In this document: one piece after another, positions 4,252 through 12,923 of the stretch
Layout: each line of letters begins with the position of its first letter
Position numbering within the stretch: position 1 is the first letter of the stretch
From: a virus
Virus record (IMG/VR): IMGVR_UViG_3300030450_002828
Coordinates: 1-28,695 of that record
Length of the DNA stretch: 28,695 nt
Direction: 5' to 3' (one strand)
The notes under the pieces: model-generated
Told to the model about the DNA's origin: nothing
The model's database searches: none
Seen by the model: the letters and a program-made list of their open reading frames with translations, nothing else
Program-made: the position numbers and the translations under genes

Positions 4252-7036
4252 AAAATACAGTGGACCAGAAGGATTATGGTATCTTAAAGGGAGGCTATCT
4301 CGTCAGAAAGGTAGAGTAAATATTTTATCATCTGGCCCTGAATATATTGCCAAAAAAGCAGAAGAAAGAGGATTAAGTTCAAAAGAATACAAAGAACTAT
4401 TGAGAGGCAATTACCAGAATAACCCAAGAATTAGTGAGTTAAAAAAATCTATTGCTGAAATAGAGTCAAAGCCTAAAAAACCTTTTAGTGGGAAATGGGT
4501 AGACAAATCTAACGATGCTATGAAAAATCCCCCAACACGCAAATCTGCAAGTACTCCAAGTAGAAAAGGCATATTTATTCAGACTCCTTCTGAGGGTATT
4601 GACGATCCCGATCTCTTTAAAAAGAACATAACTAAAATATATCGTGAAGCTAAGCAGAGACATGGAGATGTTACTGTCTTGTTCCGTGATATTAGTAAAA
4701 AAGATAGTGGTGACCTCTTACTCAGACAATGGGCTGGTCAGGGTCTTACTGAGATTGAGAAAGCTCCCTATAAAACAAAGGCTGGAAGAGTGTGGAGAGC
4801 AAAGGTAGATAAAACAGGCAAGCCAAATATAACAAAAAGCAGGATACCTCTCCACAAAATTGGTGCTAATTTTAGGGATAAAGATAAAGTTGTACTTCAG
4901 AAGAGAATACAAGATCAATTAAAACATTGGGAATCTCAAGGTACTGTTCAAAGTATCTCAGTTAATACTTCAGGAGAGATAGTATATCCCGGGAAAGATA
5001 CCAAGCCTCATTTTGAACGATTTGAAGAACTTACCAAAGAAGTATATACACCAGAAGGGGGTAAGAAAAAGTCTAGTATAGGATTAGGTTACGATAAAGG
5101 TGTCGAAGCATATCTTGATGAACTGGAAGATTTTGGATCACTTAATACAGCTGAAGGTAATAAAAAGATGCTTGCAGGAATACAAGTAATCGAAGAGAAA
5201 ACAAAATCTTTTAAAAAGAATATAGCTAAAAATAAAACAACGGAACTTTATTCTGATAAGGTCTTGCAAAGAATACATAATATTAAAAAAGATTCCCCTC
5301 ATCCTTTGCATTCCTTAGATAGATTGTCTACTGATATTGATACTGGTAAAGAATTTGTAGATACAGAAGGTAAGGGTATTGATACTGATATTGGTAAATA
5401 TTATAAAAAGAAGCCCCCTACAGTTTCAGTTGATCCAAATGATGCCAGAAACATTCCTGATAGAAATAAACTCCAAAAAGGTAATGTAAAAGGTTCGAGG
5501 TTACAAAGTTTTAGTGACTTTCTTGATAGTAGCCAAAGGGTAGAAACTATTACTGCTACAGATAATATCTTAGTAAATGAAGAAGGTATAGCAAGAAGAG
5601 AAACAAAAACAGAATTAGTCAGGAAAGACCTTAAAAAATCAACAATTAAACGAAAGGGTATTACAAAACCCTATGATAACCCTGATGCCTTAGTACAAAA
5701 TTACCAGCTTGCAGAAGTAACATCTACAGATGTGAATGCCTACGAGGGTAGTGATCACGAGGATATTAAGCAATTAACAGAAGTTTCTGAAACTGAACTT
5801 GATGAAAAAGAAGTAAAACTTAAAAAACAAGATGAAGCAGTCAAAAGTATGAAAAAGTTCAGGAGATACAAAAATCCAACAAGAGCATTAAAAGCAGAAA
5901 CAGAGTTTAGGAAAGAGTATTATGCTATTGATAATGAATATGCAAAAGAAAGTGATACATTATTTGATGTTACTGCCCATACTGATAAAGAAGCTAAAGA
6001 AAAACAAGTAAAAAAAGCTAGAGTTAAAACTACTGAAGTAGAGGATTGGCAAAGTCCTAAACAGTATAGTGAACAAACAAAGACAGATAAGAGAAAAATT
6101 AATAAAAAATCCAATCCACTAGGTTTAATTGCTCCTACCAGTTCAACTCTCAGAAGACTTACAAAAGATGAGAAAGATAAAAAAATAATTGAAAAAATTA
6201 TTGAAGGAAGAAGAGAAAGAGTAGAAGGTTCTTATCAAATGGAAGGGTTTTATATAACAAGACCAGAAGATACAACACCAGATTTAAAAACAAGTACTGG
6301 TTGGGTTTCATCGCAGTTTGGGATACAAAAGGCTAGACATCCAGTAGAAAGTAATATCAAAAGACTACCCGGTGGTGGATGGACATTTGAGAATAAATTT
6401 AAGGAATTTAGTAATAAAGCATCTAGGAGTATTCCTGCTCCTGAACCTGTTGTTGCTAAAGTTACTACAGAGGTCACTCCTCCATTAAAGAAAGCTACCA
6501 CAACGAGAGCTTCTATTGAACAAAATTTAGCAACTAGAGCTAGTAATAAACAAAAGAAACTAACATTGTCTGCTCAAGAAGCTAGAACTGTTACAAAGAA
6601 AGTTCAAGAGCAATTATCTCCGGAGAAAACTAAGACAAAAGTAACAGCAAAGAAATCAACATTCGGTGCTGTTAAGTATTTGTCAAGATTTATGGTAGGT
6701 ATTCCTCCTCTTGCGGCTTATTATTCGCTATCAGCGAAAAAAGCTGAAGCAAAACCAAAAGATAAAGATAAAGTAATAACTCCATCAAATCTAGCTAAAG
6801 AAACTACCTCAATCTTATTTGGTAGCCATAGAGTATTTAGTGGTTATGGAGAAAAACCGGGGTATATCAATAAGTTAGGGGTTGGTGGGGAATATGATCG
6901 TAAAGGATTACTAAAACATTTTAATAGACCAAGAAATAAACCAATTAAAGGTGCTGGTGGCCCAGATACTCCATTTGCTAAATTTATGAACTATCGTAAG
7001 AAAAATCAGGCCATAACTAAGCAAATTAAGTATTAA
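4244..7036 (+). CDS. 930-residue lysine-rich protein of unknown function between terminase genes
   Basis: A very long, highly charged protein that starts MAKKYSGPEGLWYLKGRLSR. Residues about 100-250 look most like a folded domain (for example KKNITKIYREAKQRHGDVTV and LLRQWAGQGLTEIEKAPYK). Residues about 250-800 are rich in Lys, Glu, Thr and Asp with repeated short acidic and basic runs and are probably extended or helical. A hydrophobic stretch at about 806-830 (FMVGIPPLAAYYSLSA) could touch a membrane. The tail ends in NYRKKNQAITKQIKY. It overlaps TerS by eight bases and TerL by one base, so it is made together with the terminase. No family was recognised. It could be an ejected virion protein or a packaging-linked factor, but no motif decides this. 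Confidence 0.85.
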   Translation: MAKKYSGPEGLWYLKGRLSRQKGRVNILSSGPEYIAKKAEERGLSSKEYKELLRGNYQNNPRISELKKSIAEIESKPKKPFSGKWVDKSNDAMKNPPTRKSASTPSRKGIFIQTPSEGIDDPDLFKKNITKIYREAKQRHGDVTVLFRDISKKDSGDLLLRQWAGQGLTEIEKAPYKTKAGRVWRAKVDKTGKPNITKSRIPLHKIGANFRDKDKVVLQKRIQDQLKHWESQGTVQSISVNTSGEIVYPGKDTKPHFERFEELTKEVYTPEGGKKKSSIGLGYDKGVEAYLDELEDFGSLNTAEGNKKMLAGIQVIEEKTKSFKKNIAKNKTTELYSDKVLQRIHNIKKDSPHPLHSLDRLSTDIDTGKEFVDTEGKGIDTDIGKYYKKKPPTVSVDPNDARNIPDRNKLQKGNVKGSRLQSFSDFLDSSQRVETITATDNILVNEEGIARRETKTELVRKDLKKSTIKRKGITKPYDNPDALVQNYQLAEVTSTDVNAYEGSDHEDIKQLTEVSETELDEKEVKLKKQDEAVKSMKKFRRYKNPTRALKAETEFRKEYYAIDNEYAKESDTLFDVTAHTDKEAKEKQVKKARVKTTEVEDWQSPKQYSEQTKTDKRKINKKSNPLGLIAPTSSTLRRLTKDEKDKKIIEKIIEGRRERVEGSYQMEGFYITRPEDTTPDLKTSTGWVSSQFGIQKARHPVESNIKRLPGGGWTFENKFKEFSNKASRSIPAPEPVVAKVTTEVTPPLKKATTTRASIEQNLATRASNKQKKLTLSAQEARTVTKKVQEQLSPEKTKTKVTAKKSTFGAVKYLSRFMVGIPPLAAYYSLSAKKAEAKPKDKDKVITPSNLAKETTSILFGSHRVFSGYGEKPGYINKLGVGGEYDRKGLLKHFNRPRNKPIKGAGGPDTPFAKFMNYRKKNQAITKQIKY

Positions 7037-8475
7037 TGGTAGATAAAACAGAAATAGCAATTGACATTGCTGAAAAAATTTCAGATATTTATGAGACTTC
7101 TAGATTATTAGAATATGATCCATATGATTACCAGAAACGTTTCCATAGTGCTAAAGATGCACAAGGTAGATTAGCAAGACAACGCCTTTTGATGGCGGCT
7201 AACAAAACAGGGAAAACATTTTGTGGTGCATGTGAAATGGCTTACCACTTAACAGGGAGATACCCTAAATGGTGGACAGGAGCTAAGTTTAGTAGACCTA
7301 TTACTGCATGGGCGGCTGGAAATACTACTGCTAATACAAGAGATATTGTCCAAGCAGAATTATTAGGTGAACCCGGTGATGAAGACGAATTTGGTAAAGG
7401 TGCAATACCAAAAGAATATATTGTTGGCACTCCTTTACGGATGCCCGGTGTACCAAATGCATATCAAAGTTTGCAAGTTAAGCATGTATCTGGTAAAAAC
7501 TCTAAATTGATATTCAAGTCCTATGAACAGGGCAAGATGCAATGGATGGGTAAGGCCGTAGATGTTACATGGTTAGACGAAGAACCGCCACAAGATATAT
7601 ATTCACAGGCTCTTCGAGCGGCACTTAAAAGTGGTGGTATAGTTTACATGACATTTACACCAGAATCAGGTATGACTGATGTTGTTACTCAGTTTATGAC
7701 AAAACTAGGACAATCTCAGGCTTTATATCATGCTACTTGGGATGATGCAAAACATCTAAATGAAGATGTAAAGAAAGAAATATTAGCGGCTCTTCCTCCA
7801 CATGAGAGAGATATGAGATCAAAAGGGATTCCAATTTTGGGGTCAGGTCTTGTATTTCCTGTAAGTGAAGAAGACTTAGAAATTGAACCATTCCCATTAC
7901 CTGATTACTGGCCTAAAATATGTGGTTTGGATTTTGGATGGGATCACCCTACTGCGGCTGTCTGGATTGCTTGGGATAGAGATACCGATACAGTATATGT
8001 TTATGATTGTTACAGAAAATCGGCAGAAACTCCAGTAGTGCATTCAGCGGCAATAAGGGAACGTGGGGATTGGATTCCTGTAGTTTGGCCTCACGATGGT
8101 TCACAACATGATAAAGGATCAGGTAAGCCGTTAGCAGAATTGTATAGAAAGCAAGGTTTAAATATGATACATAAGCATTTTGAAAATAAAGAAGGAGGTA
8201 TTGCAGTAGAACCGGGTATCATGGACTTGTTACAAAGAATGCAAACTGGTAGATTTAAAGTCTTTAAGTATTTAAGAGAATGGTTCGAAGAATTGAGAAT
8301 GTATCATAGAAAAGATGGTAAAATAATAAAAGTACATGATGACTTAATGAGTGCAACACGGTATGCTTCTCAATCGTTGCAATATGCTTCATTAGGTAAG
8401 AAAAAGAAACGGCAGAGGAGAGCTATTACAGATTACGATTATTATGGTGCTTCACAGCAAAGGGCTTATTTATGA
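7036..8475 (+). CDS. terL: Terminase large subunit (ATPase-nuclease)
   Basis: This is the motor that pumps DNA into the prohead and cuts it. At 479 residues it is somewhat shorter than T7 gp19. The ATPase part has a Walker A-type loop AANKTGKT at residues 54-61 and a Walker B strand VDVTWLDEEPP at 176-185, with Glu182/Glu183 available for catalysis. The RNase H-like nuclease part shows GLDFGWDHP at 297-305 (Asp299), a strand with YVYDCY near 321, PHDGSQ at 352-357, and HDDLMSATRYA near 434 with the last metal-binding acidic residues. The C-terminus is basic. It starts within the stop of the 930-residue gene (TAATG) and overlaps the next ORF by about 30 bases. All key motifs are intact. Confidence 0.95.
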   Translation: MVDKTEIAIDIAEKISDIYETSRLLEYDPYDYQKRFHSAKDAQGRLARQRLLMAANKTGKTFCGACEMAYHLTGRYPKWWTGAKFSRPITAWAAGNTTANTRDIVQAELLGEPGDEDEFGKGAIPKEYIVGTPLRMPGVPNAYQSLQVKHVSGKNSKLIFKSYEQGKMQWMGKAVDVTWLDEEPPQDIYSQALRAALKSGGIVYMTFTPESGMTDVVTQFMTKLGQSQALYHATWDDAKHLNEDVKKEILAALPPHERDMRSKGIPILGSGLVFPVSEEDLEIEPFPLPDYWPKICGLDFGWDHPTAAVWIAWDRDTDTVYVYDCYRKSAETPVVHSAAIRERGDWIPVVWPHDGSQHDKGSGKPLAELYRKQGLNMIHKHFENKEGGIAVEPGIMDLLQRMQTGRFKVFKYLREWFEELRMYHRKDGKIIKVHDDLMSATRYASQSLQYASLGKKKKRQRRAITDYDYYGASQQRAYL

Positions 8476-8869
8476 TTTCTATTTATATGGAAAAGATGAA
8501 ATAGATAATATTTGGGAATCTATAGAAGACCAAGTTGGTAGAACAGATGATGAGTTCTTAAATAAAGATGATATAAAAAAGTATTTAAAAGAAGGATACT
8601 ATCTTTTATGTACAATTAATGATAAAACTAATAATATAGTTGCTGTAATTACTATTGAATTTGCCTACTATCCATCTCATAAGATGTGTAGAATAGTAAC
8701 AATATCTGGTAAAGATATGGATAAATGGATAGATAAAGGAATTGCTTTATTGGAAGAATTTGCAATAAAACACGAATGTACACATATTGATATGTGTGGA
8801 AGACGAGGTTGGAAAAAAATATTGAAAGATTATAAAGAAGATTGTATTTTATTAAGAAAAAGGTTATAA
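8444..8869 (+). CDS. GNAT-like acetyltransferase fold protein
   Basis: The frame runs to 8869. The first ATG at 8444 lies inside terL and has no clear ribosome site, so the start is uncertain and may be slightly downstream. The body matches the small phage GNAT-like proteins found next to terminase or head genes in marine podoviruses: YLKEGYYLLCTINDKTNNIV, then an IVAVITIEF strand, then KWIDKGIALLEEFAIKHECT, and a final GRRGWKKILKDYKE with a closing strand. The Arg/Gly-rich acetyl-CoA loop of active GNAT enzymes is not obvious, so it may be a degenerate fold used structurally or to modify a host protein. The family call is by eye. Confidence 0.6.
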   Translation: MVLHSKGLIYDFYLYGKDEIDNIWESIEDQVGRTDDEFLNKDDIKKYLKEGYYLLCTINDKTNNIVAVITIEFAYYPSHKMCRIVTISGKDMDKWIDKGIALLEEFAIKHECTHIDMCGRRGWKKILKDYKEDCILLRKRL

Positions 8870-8888
8870 CCCAAACAAAAAGGTAAAT

Positions 8889-9395
8889 ATGAAAATATAT
8901 ACAGAAGTAACATATAAATGGGAAAATGATTCCCTAAAACAAGAATCATCTAAATCATTTGATTATTCTGGTGAAGTTTCATTATGTAAAGGAATCGGTG
9001 TAGGTGGCGGAGGAGGAGGCGGTGGGAATCCGCTGGATAATCTTGCCGGAGCAGTAACAGAAGGAATTAGTAATACAGCAGAAGCTGTAACAGATACTAC
9101 AGAAATTATAAAAGATCCTGCAGGAACAATCGAAGCTGGCCCGGGTGGTACATTAGGGGATGCAGTTGATACTGTTTATGGCGGTACTACAAAAGATCTA
9201 ATGGATCAAGCACAAGGTAAAACAAATGAAGGTCCTGCAGTAGTAGCGGCTACTGAAGAGCCAGAAGATTATATTGCTCAAGAAGGAACAGGAACAGTTG
9301 CTATGGGTGGAAGAAAGGAAACAAGGGCTAGAAGTATGACTAATACTGGTTCTACTGGAGCAACTAGATTAACAAGTTCTATGCCTGTTACTTAA
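8889..9395 (+). CDS. 168-residue glycine-rich protein upstream of portal
   Basis: The N-terminus (MKIYTEVTYKWENDSLKQES) forms short strands ending at a cysteine (LCKG). Eight glycines in a row at residues 39-46 then lead into an Ala/Thr/Gly-rich, probably flexible region (AGAVTEGISNTAEAVTDTTE) that continues to the C-terminus. AAAGG lies before the ATG. Proteins with this kind of start and glycine-rich tail occur just before the portal gene in related podoviruses and are annotated only as hypothetical or structural. The low complexity suggests a flexible virion or head-tail linker part. There is no enzymatic motif. Confidence 0.65.
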   Translation: MKIYTEVTYKWENDSLKQESSKSFDYSGEVSLCKGIGVGGGGGGGGNPLDNLAGAVTEGISNTAEAVTDTTEIIKDPAGTIEAGPGGTLGDAVDTVYGGTTKDLMDQAQGKTNEGPAVVAATEEPEDYIAQEGTGTVAMGGRKETRARSMTNTGSTGATRLTSSMPVT

Positions 9396-9413
9396 TAACT
9401 CACGAGTTAATAC

Positions 9414-11063
9414 ATGGATTACCAAAATAATGAACTTGGTTCAGTTATAGATCGGCAACATGAGAAATTAAAAAATAATAGAAGGAATTGGGAAAGACAA
9501 TGGCAAGAAATGGCTGAATATGTCCTCCCACATAGAGCCGATTTTACAACCACACATTCAAAAGGTGATGAAAGAAGAGGTATGGCATTTGAAGGTACTG
9601 CCATGCGTTTGCTTAAAAGATTTGCCTCAAATATACATAATGTCTTTACTCCTATGGGGGCTGAATGGTTTAAATTAACCACAGGCATACCTCAACTGGA
9701 TAAAGAACGTAATGTTGCATTATGGCTACAAGAAGCATCTAAAATAATAAAACACCATGTATCAAGACCAGTTTCTAACTTCCAAAGTGCTGTATTCCAA
9801 TATTATTTGGAAGCTGGTACATTTGGTACTGGCATCATATTTGTGGAGGATGTTCCCGGCTTTGGTACTAGGTATCGTAATTTCCCTCTTTCGGATTGTG
9901 TACTTGGTTCTGGGAGTGAAATGGAGATTGACACAGTATTTAGGAATTACAAACAAACATATAAAGACCTTGTATCTAAATTTCCTCCAGAAACGCTACC
10001 TCCACAAGTAGTAGAAAGAGGAATGAGTGAAAGAATGTTGGATGAAGTAGATGTTGTTCATTGCGTATATCCTGCATGGACTATGCAACAATATCTACCA
10101 AATTTCCCTAAACCATTTGTATCATTACATTATCTTAAAGATAAAAAAAGTATATTAAAAATAGGTGGTTATGATGAAATGCCTTACATATGTGCAAGAT
10201 GGGAAAGATCAGATCGTGAAATATATGGTAGAGGTCCAACTTGGGAAATAATGCCTGATGTCAGATTAATTACTGAAATAGATCGTACCTATTTAAAAGC
10301 AGTTCAGAAAGCGGTCTCACCGCCTCTGTTTGTACCGGATTCTGGACTTCTTGACCCCCTAGATACCACTCCCGATGCAATTAATTACTACTCTGTCGGT
10401 CTAGGGGGAAAAGATCAAATATTTGAAGCACCTTCTAATGCAAGGCCAGATTATGCTGAAAGATTAAGTGGCAAATGTACTGCGGCAATTAGGGAAGGAT
10501 ATTTCTTAGATTTACTAGAATTACCGGGTCCAATAGCTCCAGATGGGGATGTAATGCGGTTTTCTGCAACAGAAGTTTCTGTAAGAATGAGACAGAAAAT
10601 GCCTGTTCTTGGACCAATTTTAGCGAGACAGGAAGCGGAGTTTCTTGATCCTATTATTAAAAGAACAGCTAATATTCTAATGAGATCATATTTAATCCCT
10701 CCAATGCCAGAAGAAATGCAGGGACAGTATAGAATTGAATATCTTAATCCTATATCTGTTTCAATGAGATCTGGTGAGATTAGTTCTATGTCTCAATTAT
10801 TCGAAACTATAATGCCACTTGCTCAAATAGATCCTACTATACCTATGTATTTCAATACTCAGCAAATACTAGAAAATACTGCTGAAGTATTGCAAGTACC
10901 TCAATCTAATATTAGGACTAAAGAGGAAGTAGAAGCAATTGTAGCAGAACAACAAAGACAACGACAAGAACAAGAACAAATGCAACAAGCACAAGTAGCG
11001 AGTCAAATTAATGAACAATCTGCAAACGCAGAAGCACAAAGAGCTAAAGCGGAGGCCGCATGA
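9414..11063 (+). CDS. Portal (head-tail connector) protein
   Basis: A 549-residue protein of the podovirus head-to-tail connector family (Pfam Head-tail_con). Twelve copies form the channel through which DNA enters and leaves and to which the tail binds. Recognisable parts are the N-terminal helix with NRRNWERQWQEMAEYVLPHR, the segment FASNIHNVFTPMGAEWFKL, the GTGIIFVEDVPG strand, the RGPTWEIMPDVRLITEIDRT wing/stem region and the LELPGPIAPDGDVMRFSATE region. The last 50 residues are a Gln/Glu/Ala-rich helix, as is common in this family. It starts 18 bases after the glycine-rich gene and ends overlapping the HNH-like gene by ATGA. Length is normal for the family. Confidence 0.93.
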   Translation: MDYQNNELGSVIDRQHEKLKNNRRNWERQWQEMAEYVLPHRADFTTTHSKGDERRGMAFEGTAMRLLKRFASNIHNVFTPMGAEWFKLTTGIPQLDKERNVALWLQEASKIIKHHVSRPVSNFQSAVFQYYLEAGTFGTGIIFVEDVPGFGTRYRNFPLSDCVLGSGSEMEIDTVFRNYKQTYKDLVSKFPPETLPPQVVERGMSERMLDEVDVVHCVYPAWTMQQYLPNFPKPFVSLHYLKDKKSILKIGGYDEMPYICARWERSDREIYGRGPTWEIMPDVRLITEIDRTYLKAVQKAVSPPLFVPDSGLLDPLDTTPDAINYYSVGLGGKDQIFEAPSNARPDYAERLSGKCTAAIREGYFLDLLELPGPIAPDGDVMRFSATEVSVRMRQKMPVLGPILARQEAEFLDPIIKRTANILMRSYLIPPMPEEMQGQYRIEYLNPISVSMRSGEISSMSQLFETIMPLAQIDPTIPMYFNTQQILENTAEVLQVPQSNIRTKEEVEAIVAEQQRQRQEQEQMQQAQVASQINEQSANAEAQRAKAEAA

Positions 11064-11662
11064 GTGACTTAAAAACTGGTAAAAACTTCCCCTTAAATAA
11101 AAGGGGCAGAATGGTTAAAAGTGTAGGCGGTACAAAACAAAATATTGTTAATACTAAAGGTGCTAGAATACATTATTTTGGTGATGATTATACTGATCCA
11201 AAAGCATGGAAGCATGATAGACAAGTTTTTATAGCAAAAAATAAAAAGTATGGGCAACTTAGAGGTTGGGAAAAACCATATGCAAATACTTTTACAACAA
11301 CTATGAGAGGTGAACAAGTAGAACATCCTTTATCAAAATATGATGCCTTTATGCAAGGTGGTGTAGAAAAATCTGTTAAAGAAAGAAGGGCGGTAGGGCA
11401 TGATTTAGATAATTTAGTTATTGCAAGTAGAAAAACTAATATAGAAAAAGGTACAAAAAGTTTAGCAGATTGGACACCTTCACATAATGTCAAATGGTTT
11501 GCTGAACATATTGAAAAGATTAATGTTAAACATGATTTATCATTTTCTCCAAAATCGGCAGTTAAATTTAAGTCGATTACTGGTAGAGATACAAAAGCTA
11601 AAATTAAAGCTCCGGCATATCAAACATTATTATGTCAGAGTTGTCATACACCAAGTAGATGA
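11060..11662 (+). CDS. HNH-like nuclease (DUF1524/GmrSD C-terminal type)
   Basis: A 200-residue protein with the residue order of the DUF1524-like HNH nucleases. A histidine follows an acidic strand (QVEHPLS, His89). It is followed by GHDLDNLVIASRKTN (residues 113-127) and KGTKSLADWTP (130-140), then WFAEHIEKINVKHDLSFSP, where that family carries its conserved Trp and Leu. His89, Asn118, Asn127 and Lys130 would be the metal and phosphate ligands. HNH enzymes beside terminase and portal genes can assist packaging; others are homing endonucleases. Here the gene is locked into the operon by ATGA overlaps on both sides, which argues for a phage function over a recent invader. A short cysteine pair (CQSC) ends the protein. 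The match is by eye. Confidence 0.55.
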   Translation: MSDLKTGKNFPLNKRGRMVKSVGGTKQNIVNTKGARIHYFGDDYTDPKAWKHDRQVFIAKNKKYGQLRGWEKPYANTFTTTMRGEQVEHPLSKYDAFMQGGVEKSVKERRAVGHDLDNLVIASRKTNIEKGTKSLADWTPSHNVKWFAEHIEKINVKHDLSFSPKSAVKFKSITGRDTKAKIKAPAYQTLLCQSCHTPSR

Positions 11663-11928
11663 TTTCACGTTGGTTACAAGAAAAAGGTAAAAGATCAAGT
11701 TTTAAAGAGGTCTTTAGTGGAGAAGAAGGACAAGATGTATTAGCAATGCTTTCTAATGCACATTTTGTTTTCCAAACTTCTCATGCTAATGATCCATATA
11801 CCTCTGCATGGCAAGAAGGTAGAAGAACTGTAGTAATGGAGATAATAAATCTCGTTGGTGCAGATTTGGAAGCCATTAGGAAACGAATTGACTTGCAGGA
11901 ACAGGCTCGAGTTCAAAATCGGGCATAA
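11659..11928 (+). CDS. Bbp19-like structural protein
   Basis: An 89-residue protein with the pattern of the Bbp19 family first noted in Bordetella phage BPP-1. An N-terminal segment ends in a helix (EEGQDVLAMLSNAHFVFQTS), followed by 'tsaWqeGrR' (SAWQEGRRTVVMEIINLVG) and a charged helix. In that family the gene lies between portal and scaffold, exactly as here. Its precise role is not settled; it is regarded as a head-assembly or virion component. The start overlaps the HNH-like gene's stop (ATGA). Length is typical. Confidence 0.75.
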   Translation: MISRWLQEKGKRSSFKEVFSGEEGQDVLAMLSNAHFVFQTSHANDPYTSAWQEGRRTVVMEIINLVGADLEAIRKRIDLQEQARVQNRA

Positions 11929-11946
11929 CTCTAACCTAAAATAACT

Positions 11947-12780
11947 ATGTCAGAAGAAGCACAAGCCCCTGTGGAAACAGGGCAAGCAGATAGTGGCGAA
12001 ACTTCGGCTTTACAATTTGACCCAACATCTTTGCCTGAAGGATTGAGGGAAGAACCAAGTCTCCAGACTTTTGATTCCGTAGATAAACTTGCAAAGTCCT
12101 ACGTTAATGCAGTAAAAAAGATAGGAGGTGATCCTAATACTTTAGTACGAATCCCACAAGAAGGTGAAGATAAGAATGGATTTTACAATCAAATAGGCAG
12201 ACCAGAACAAGCAAATGGTTACAATTTTGATGAAATTGTAGGAGAAGATCCAGAAGGTACACTAGATGGATATAAAGAATTTGCTCATCATCATGGTCTA
12301 ACACAGACTCAAGCTGAAAGTATCTTAAACCTTTATGGAGAGATAAAAGAAGATGAAGCTAGAGAATATCAAGAAGCACAACGTCAATTAGATATAGATG
12401 GACAGATTGAGCTTCAAAAAGAATGGGGGAAAAATTTTGATGGCAAAATGGACATGGCATCGAGAGCTTTCGCTGAATTTTCTACACCAGAATTACAAAA
12501 ATTAATGGATGAAACAGGATTGGGCAACCATCCTGAGTTACTTCGTATTTTTGCTAAAGTTGGTGAGAGATTAGGTGAAGATTCATTGGTTGTCGGTACA
12601 GGTCTTGGAGCTAATCAAATGTCTCCTGAACAGGCTCGTGCAGAAATTCAGAATTTGTATTCTGATAAGGAATTTTCTAAATCTTATCGTGATAATAGAG
12701 AACCCGGTCATAAGGCGGCAATGTCTAAAATGGGTAGGCTCTTTAGTATAGGATATCCTAGTCAGCAACGAGCTAGGTAA
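11947..12780 (+). CDS. Head scaffolding protein
   Basis: A 277-residue acidic, helix-rich protein placed directly before the major capsid gene, as podovirus scaffolds are. The N-terminus is unstructured and acidic (MSEEAQAPVETGQADSGETS). A 'FDSVDKLAKSYVNAVKKIGG' segment and 'RIPQEGEDKNGFYNQIGRPE' follow, both hallmark stretches of marine T7-like scaffolds. Long helices occupy the rest. The C-terminal end contains a helix with basic residues (SKSYRDNREPGHKAAMSKMG), which in scaffolds contacts the capsid protein. It would drive prohead assembly and leave before or during packaging. No protease motif is seen. Confidence 0.85.
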   Translation: MSEEAQAPVETGQADSGETSALQFDPTSLPEGLREEPSLQTFDSVDKLAKSYVNAVKKIGGDPNTLVRIPQEGEDKNGFYNQIGRPEQANGYNFDEIVGEDPEGTLDGYKEFAHHHGLTQTQAESILNLYGEIKEDEAREYQEAQRQLDIDGQIELQKEWGKNFDGKMDMASRAFAEFSTPELQKLMDETGLGNHPELLRIFAKVGERLGEDSLVVGTGLGANQMSPEQARAEIQNLYSDKEFSKSYRDNREPGHKAAMSKMGRLFSIGYPSQQRAR

Positions 12781-12923
12781 TAGTACAACTCCATAGTGGA
12801 GTAAAACCGAAATAAAGACAATAAGGCAGATAAGCTATTAGCCCTGTTGGAAAGTCTGTTGTGATCCTTTAATGGATAATCACTAGGTTTAGTGTATTCA
12901 ATTTTTCATAACGGAAAAACAAC
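12781..12923 (+). promoter_or_regulatory. 143-nt leader before the major capsid gene
   Basis: This is the longest gap inside the late operon. It contains a perfect hairpin ACTCCA-TAG-TGGAGT (12788-12802) and a second one CACTA-GGTT-TAGTG (12881-12894) that is followed by a U-rich stretch (TATTCAATTTTT). The capsid ribosome site is weak (ATAACGGAAA). The structures may attenuate upstream read-through, protect the capsid mRNA end, or hide a promoter giving extra capsid transcript. No clear -35/-10 pair was found. Confidence 0.45.

Noticed and set aside
9757-10011. Rightward ORF inside the portal gene in another frame
   Set aside because: It lies wholly within the portal frame, has no ribosome site and looks like a shadow.
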